Assembly: GCA_002070475.1 (NCBI GenBank)
Contig: MWDI01000034.1
Location: 1-64,000, forward strand
From: Firmicutes bacterium ADurb.Bin146
GTDB lineage: Bacteria; Bacillota; Clostridia; DUPQ01
Direction: 5' to 3'
DNA length: 64,000 bases
Shown here: in pieces, positions 61,246 to 64,000 of the stretch
Layout: each line of letters begins with the position of its first letter
Position numbering within the stretch: the stretch's first letter is position 1
Notes under the pieces: generated by a model
Seen by the model: only the letters and a program-made list of their open reading frames with translations
Told to the model about the DNA's origin: nothing
Databases searched by the model: none
Program-made: the position numbers and the translations under genes

Positions 61246-62241
61246 CTAGACTCCATAATGTCTTAACACATCTATAAGAGCAGTAATATTCTCATAGGGA
61301 ACATCATCTTGTATTTCCTGAGCAGGAGCGGCAATATATCCTCCTTTACTGCTCATTCTAGTAATTACTTTTTCAGCTTCAGCTCTTACCTGGGTAACTG
61401 TTCCATATGGAAGGGTACGCTGTGTAGAAATTCCACCCCAAAAAGCTAATTTATCTCCAAATGATTCTTTTATCTCATATATATCCATGCATTCAGGTTG
61501 TATTGGATTCAACACATCAACACCCATATCACATAAATCTGGTAAGATCTGCCGTACATTACCACAGGAATGTACCCATACGTCTTTTTTATATGTATGT
61601 ATAAGATCATATTCTTTTTTTTCGCCTGGTTTTATCATTTCCCTCCATAATACTGGGGACATTAATAAAGATTTTTGAGAACCCCAATCACTACCAAGAA
61701 GCACGCCGTCAATATATTCATTTGTTATCAGGTTCTCCAACATAACCATATTTTTTCGGATTATTGTGTTAAGAAGGTTCATTGAAAATTCTTTTTCACA
61801 TGCCATATCAGCAAGAAAATTTTCTATACCTCTAGCAAAATATGCTTTTTCAAAATGGCTGCCCCATATAAAAACTGTAATATAACACCCAAAGTTCTCT
61901 TTTAAAAATTTAGTATATTGCTCATAATCTGAATAACTCCCTGTACCTTTTGTTTTAGGCATATATGGAGGAGGATCTGATGAAAGATAAAATTCCTGAC
62001 TGTCGTACCATGACCACCATGGCGCGCTTACTCCTAATGCATGGTTTCCTATTGATAAGTATATCGCATCACATCTGGATATCATATTTTTCTTATATAC
62101 TTGCATTACTTCTTTAGTGCAGTAATCATCTAAAAGCTTTTCGCCATACTTTTCATTAGCTTTTCTGGTAATCTGAAGCAGAAAAGGGATTTTCTTAGTT
62201 TCCTTATGAGCAATTGCATCTTTTATATAATTTATATCCAT
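61246..62241 (-). CDS. URO-D family protein (MtaA/CmuA-like), third paralogue
   Basis: 331 residues. The zinc motif is WVHSCGNVRQIL (His224, Cys226), the substrate region YLSIGNHALG and the late GGISTQRTLPYG complete the barrel. It is more distant from the other two paralogues and lacks the FWYDD-type central segment, having LLGSDWGSQ instead. As for the first paralogue, a methyl-transfer role is more likely than haem synthesis. Strong AGGAGG site 5 bases before the ATG. No partner genes are adjacent; abrB and rny flank it. Confidence 0.75.
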   Translation of the reverse strand: MDINYIKDAIAHKETKKIPFLLQITRKANEKYGEKLLDDYCTKEVMQVYKKNMISRCDAIYLSIGNHALGVSAPWWSWYDSQEFYLSSDPPPYMPKTKGTGSYSDYEQYTKFLKENFGCYITVFIWGSHFEKAYFARGIENFLADMACEKEFSMNLLNTIIRKNMVMLENLITNEYIDGVLLGSDWGSQKSLLMSPVLWREMIKPGEKKEYDLIHTYKKDVWVHSCGNVRQILPDLCDMGVDVLNPIQPECMDIYEIKESFGDKLAFWGGISTQRTLPYGTVTQVRAEAEKVITRMSSKGGYIAAPAQEIQDDVPYENITALIDVLRHYGV

Positions 62242-62260
62242 ACATGCCTCCTAAACTATA

Positions 62261-62289
62261 ATTATACCATCCAATCATGGTGTATGACA
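62261..62289 (-). promoter_or_regulatory. Probable promoter of the third URO-D gene
   Basis: On the minus strand an extended -10 TGGTATAAT (TATAAT at 62266-62261) with a weak TGTCAT about 17 bases upstream. A 5+5 inverted repeat (ACCAT/ATGGT, about 62265-62280) overlaps it and could be an operator. Confidence 0.45.
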
Positions 62290-62363
62290 CTAAAAAAGCT
62301 CAAACTTTAATGAATAAAAACATTTAGATAATAAAGTGTGTTTTGCAGAGACTATAATTTTTA

Positions 62364-62392
62364 TTGACATACAAGCAAAAAAATAATAAAAT
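62364..62392 (+). promoter_or_regulatory. Promoter of rny
   Basis: TTGACA (62364-62369), 17 bases, TAAAAT (62387-62392), leaving a leader of about 70 bases. Confidence 0.75.
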
Positions 62393-62467
62393 TACAAATT
62401 GTATGGATAATTTATTTTAATTTTACATATGCACTTTGAAAACCGAATAAGGAGGTAATAAAAGGGA

Positions 62468-64000
62468 ATGACTCTCAGAGAAATAATAGGGCTAGTCATT
62501 ATCGTTGTTCTTATAATATTTTCAATAGTAATGTATTTTTTAGGGATTCGTCACAGAAAGATAGTTGCTGAAAAGGAAATAGGTAGTGCGGAATCTGAAG
62601 CAAAAAAACTCATTCTTGAAGGTGAGAAAAAAGCAGAAGAACGCAAAAGAGAGATACTGATTGAAGCCAAAGAAGAAATCCATAAAAGTAGAGTTGAAAT
62701 GGAAAGGGATCTTAAAGAAAGACGAAAGGAAATCCAGAGAATGGAAAGCCGAGTAATCCAAAAAGAAGAAACCCTAGACAAGAAGCTTACTTCTATGGAA
62801 AACAAAGAAGAAGTCTTAAATAATAAATTGTCGGATATCGAAACCAAGCAAAAAGAAATAGATCAGATACATCAGGATAAACTTTCTGAACTTGAAAGAA
62901 TATCTGCACTAACAGTTGAAGAAGCAAAAACTTATCTGCTCAAATCGCTTGAAGATGATATTAAACATGAGAAAGTCCTTCTGCTGAAGGAATATGAAGC
63001 AAAGACGAAGGAAGATTCCGAAAATCTTGCTAAAAATATTATTTCTACAGCAATCCAAAGGTGTGCTACCGATTATGTCGCTGAAAATACAGTATCAGTT
63101 GTAGCATTACCAAATGATGAAATGAAGGGAAGAATCATTGGACGAGAAGGCAGGAATATCAGAGCTTTGGAAACTCTTACAGGAATAGACCTTATAATTG
63201 ATGATACTCCAGAGGCTGTAGTCCTCTCAGGATTTGATCCGATTAGAAGGGAAATCGCAAGAATCTCTTTGGAAAAACTCATTGTTGATGGAAGAATTCA
63301 TCCAGCAAGAATAGAAGAAACAGTCAATAAAGCCAAGAAGGAAGTAGAGAATACCATTAAAATTGAAGGTGATAAAGTTGCTTTTGAAGCTGGTGTACAT
63401 AATTTACATCCTGAAATAATAAGACTGTTAGGCAGGATGAAATACAGAACCAGTTATGGTCAGAACGTTCTAAAGCATTCACTTGAAGTGGCTATGCTCT
63501 CAGGCATAATGGCAGGAGAACTTGGTTTGGATGTGACTTTAGCGAAAAGAGCAGGTCTTCTGCATGATATAGGCAAATCTATTGACTTTGAAACTGAAGG
63601 TTCTCACATTGATGTTGGAGCAGATATCGTAAGGAAGTATAACGAACATCCTGTGGTATTAGATGCTATCATGTCACATCACGGAGATAAAGAGCCTGAA
63701 AGTGCAATTGCTGTGTTAGTACAAGCAGCTGATGGCATTTCAGCAGCAAGACCAGGAGCAAGAAGAGAAACCTTAGAAGCTTATGTAAAGAGGATAGAAA
63801 AGCTTGAGGAAATTGCAAATTCATTTGAAGGTGTAGAAAAATCCTATGCAGTTCAAGCTGGTAGAGAAATCAGGATTATGGTAAAACCCGAAAAGATGAA
63901 TGATGATGATATCGTGCTTACATGCAGGGATATCGTAAAGAGAATTGAAAATGAAATGGAATATCCCGGACAGATAAAAGTAAATGTCATTAGGGAAGTA
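62468..64000 (+). CDS. rny: Ribonuclease Y, 3' end beyond the window
   Basis: 511 codons are visible and the frame is open at the window end; the family has about 520, so only a few residues are missing. One N-terminal membrane helix (about 6-26) is followed by a long charged coiled coil (about 30-190), a KH domain ([15 protein letters not shown]) and an HD domain ([26 protein letters not shown]). RNase Y initiates mRNA decay at the membrane. AAGGAGGTAATAAAAGGGA precedes the ATG, a slightly long spacing. Confidence 0.95.
   Translation, partial: MTLREIIGLVIIVVLIIFSIVMYFLGIRHRKIVAEKEIGSAESEAKKLILEGEKKAEERKREILIEAKEEIHKSRVEMERDLKERRKEIQRMESRVIQKEETLDKKLTSMENKEEVLNNKLSDIETKQKEIDQIHQDKLSELERISALTVEEAKTYLLKSLEDDIKHEKVLLLKEYEAKTKEDSENLAKNIISTAIQRCATDYVAENTVSVVALPNDEMKGRIIGREGRNIRALETLTGIDLIIDDTPEAVVLSGFDPIRREIARISLEKLIVDGRIHPARIEETVNKAKKEVENTIKIEGDKVAFEAGVHNLHPEIIRLLGRMKYRTSYGQNVLKHSLEVAMLSGIMAGELGLDVTLAKRAGLLHDIGKSIDFETEGSHIDVGADIVRKYNEHPVVLDAIMSHHGDKEPESAIAVLVQAADGISAARPGARRETLEAYVKRIEKLEEIANSFEGVEKSYAVQAGREIRIMVKPEKMNDDDIVLTCRDIVKRIENEMEYPGQIKVNVIREV

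Noticed and set aside
1-64000. CRISPR arrays, insertion sequences, prophage or conjugative modules
   Set aside because: No regularly spaced direct repeats, transposase, integrase or phage structural proteins were seen on either strand.

Overview
The window looks like chromosomal DNA of a strictly anaerobic member of the Clostridia (Bacillota). The sequence is visibly AT-rich, Shine-Dalgarno sites are strong (AGGAGG type), and TTG and GTG starts occur. Several gene sets are typical of that group: cdaA-cdaR-glmM, ireB-ruvX-DUF1292, the two linked radical-SAM genes before trmN6-rsmI, an AbrB-type regulator, RNase Y, a T-box in front of thrS and a lysine riboswitch in front of asd-dapA-dapB. The species cannot be named from this sequence. 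No rRNA, CRISPR array, insertion sequence or prophage is visible, and most of the window is well-kept core genome with sugar-related accessory genes between the blocks.

Layout: 1-2.2 kb, the end of a membrane protein and two tandem amidohydrolases. 2.3-3.3 kb, a PerR-like regulator with rubrerythrin (peroxide defence). 3.4-7.5 kb, a URO-D-type methyltransferase, a SAM methyltransferase, a YhcH-type sugar protein and an acyl-CoA ligase. 7.6-12.9 kb, c-di-AMP synthesis and cell-wall precursor operon (cdaA, cdaR, a FAD dehydrogenase, glmM). 13-20.7 kb, an oligopeptide-type ABC transporter with an oversized binding protein and an OppC permease carrying a large repeat-containing insert. 20.7-26.2 kb, two small membrane genes, udk, uxaC, an exported protein, mnmA and cysK. 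26.2-29.1 kb, an SGNH hydrolase, a repeat-containing lipoprotein with an odd leader, and a fragment of a second SGNH hydrolase gene. 29.1-32.8 kb, a GH13 glucosidase and an M3 peptidase. 32.8-37.5 kb, T-box-thrS, a SEC-C protein and an acyltransferase/membrane pair. 37.5-40.3 kb, a GH172 enzyme behind a palindrome-rich promoter, ogt, tRNA-Leu(GAG) and a DUF624 protein. 40.3-43.3 kb, the lysine/DAP operon and its riboswitch on the minus strand. 43.3-50.2 kb, an alpha/beta hydrolase, a fucose/arabinose-isomerase-like protein, a second URO-D protein, type III glutamine synthetase and asparagine synthetase A. 50.3-60.9 kb, ftsK/spoIIIE, radical-SAM and RNA-modification genes and housekeeping genes. 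60.9-64 kb, abrB, a third URO-D protein and the 5' part of rny.

The genes together suggest a fermentative heterotroph that takes up peptides or other oligomers, uses uronates (uxaC), alpha-glucosides (GH13) and probably fructose- or arabinose-containing glycans (GH172), and regulates amino-acid supply by RNA-based attenuation. No clear novel defence or mobile system was found. The least explained parts are the four-repeat insert in the OppC permease, the lipoprotein/SGNH-remnant locus at 26.8-29.1 kb, the overlapping mutually exclusive inverted repeats before the GH172 gene, and the URO-D paralogue that lacks the usual zinc-binding motif.
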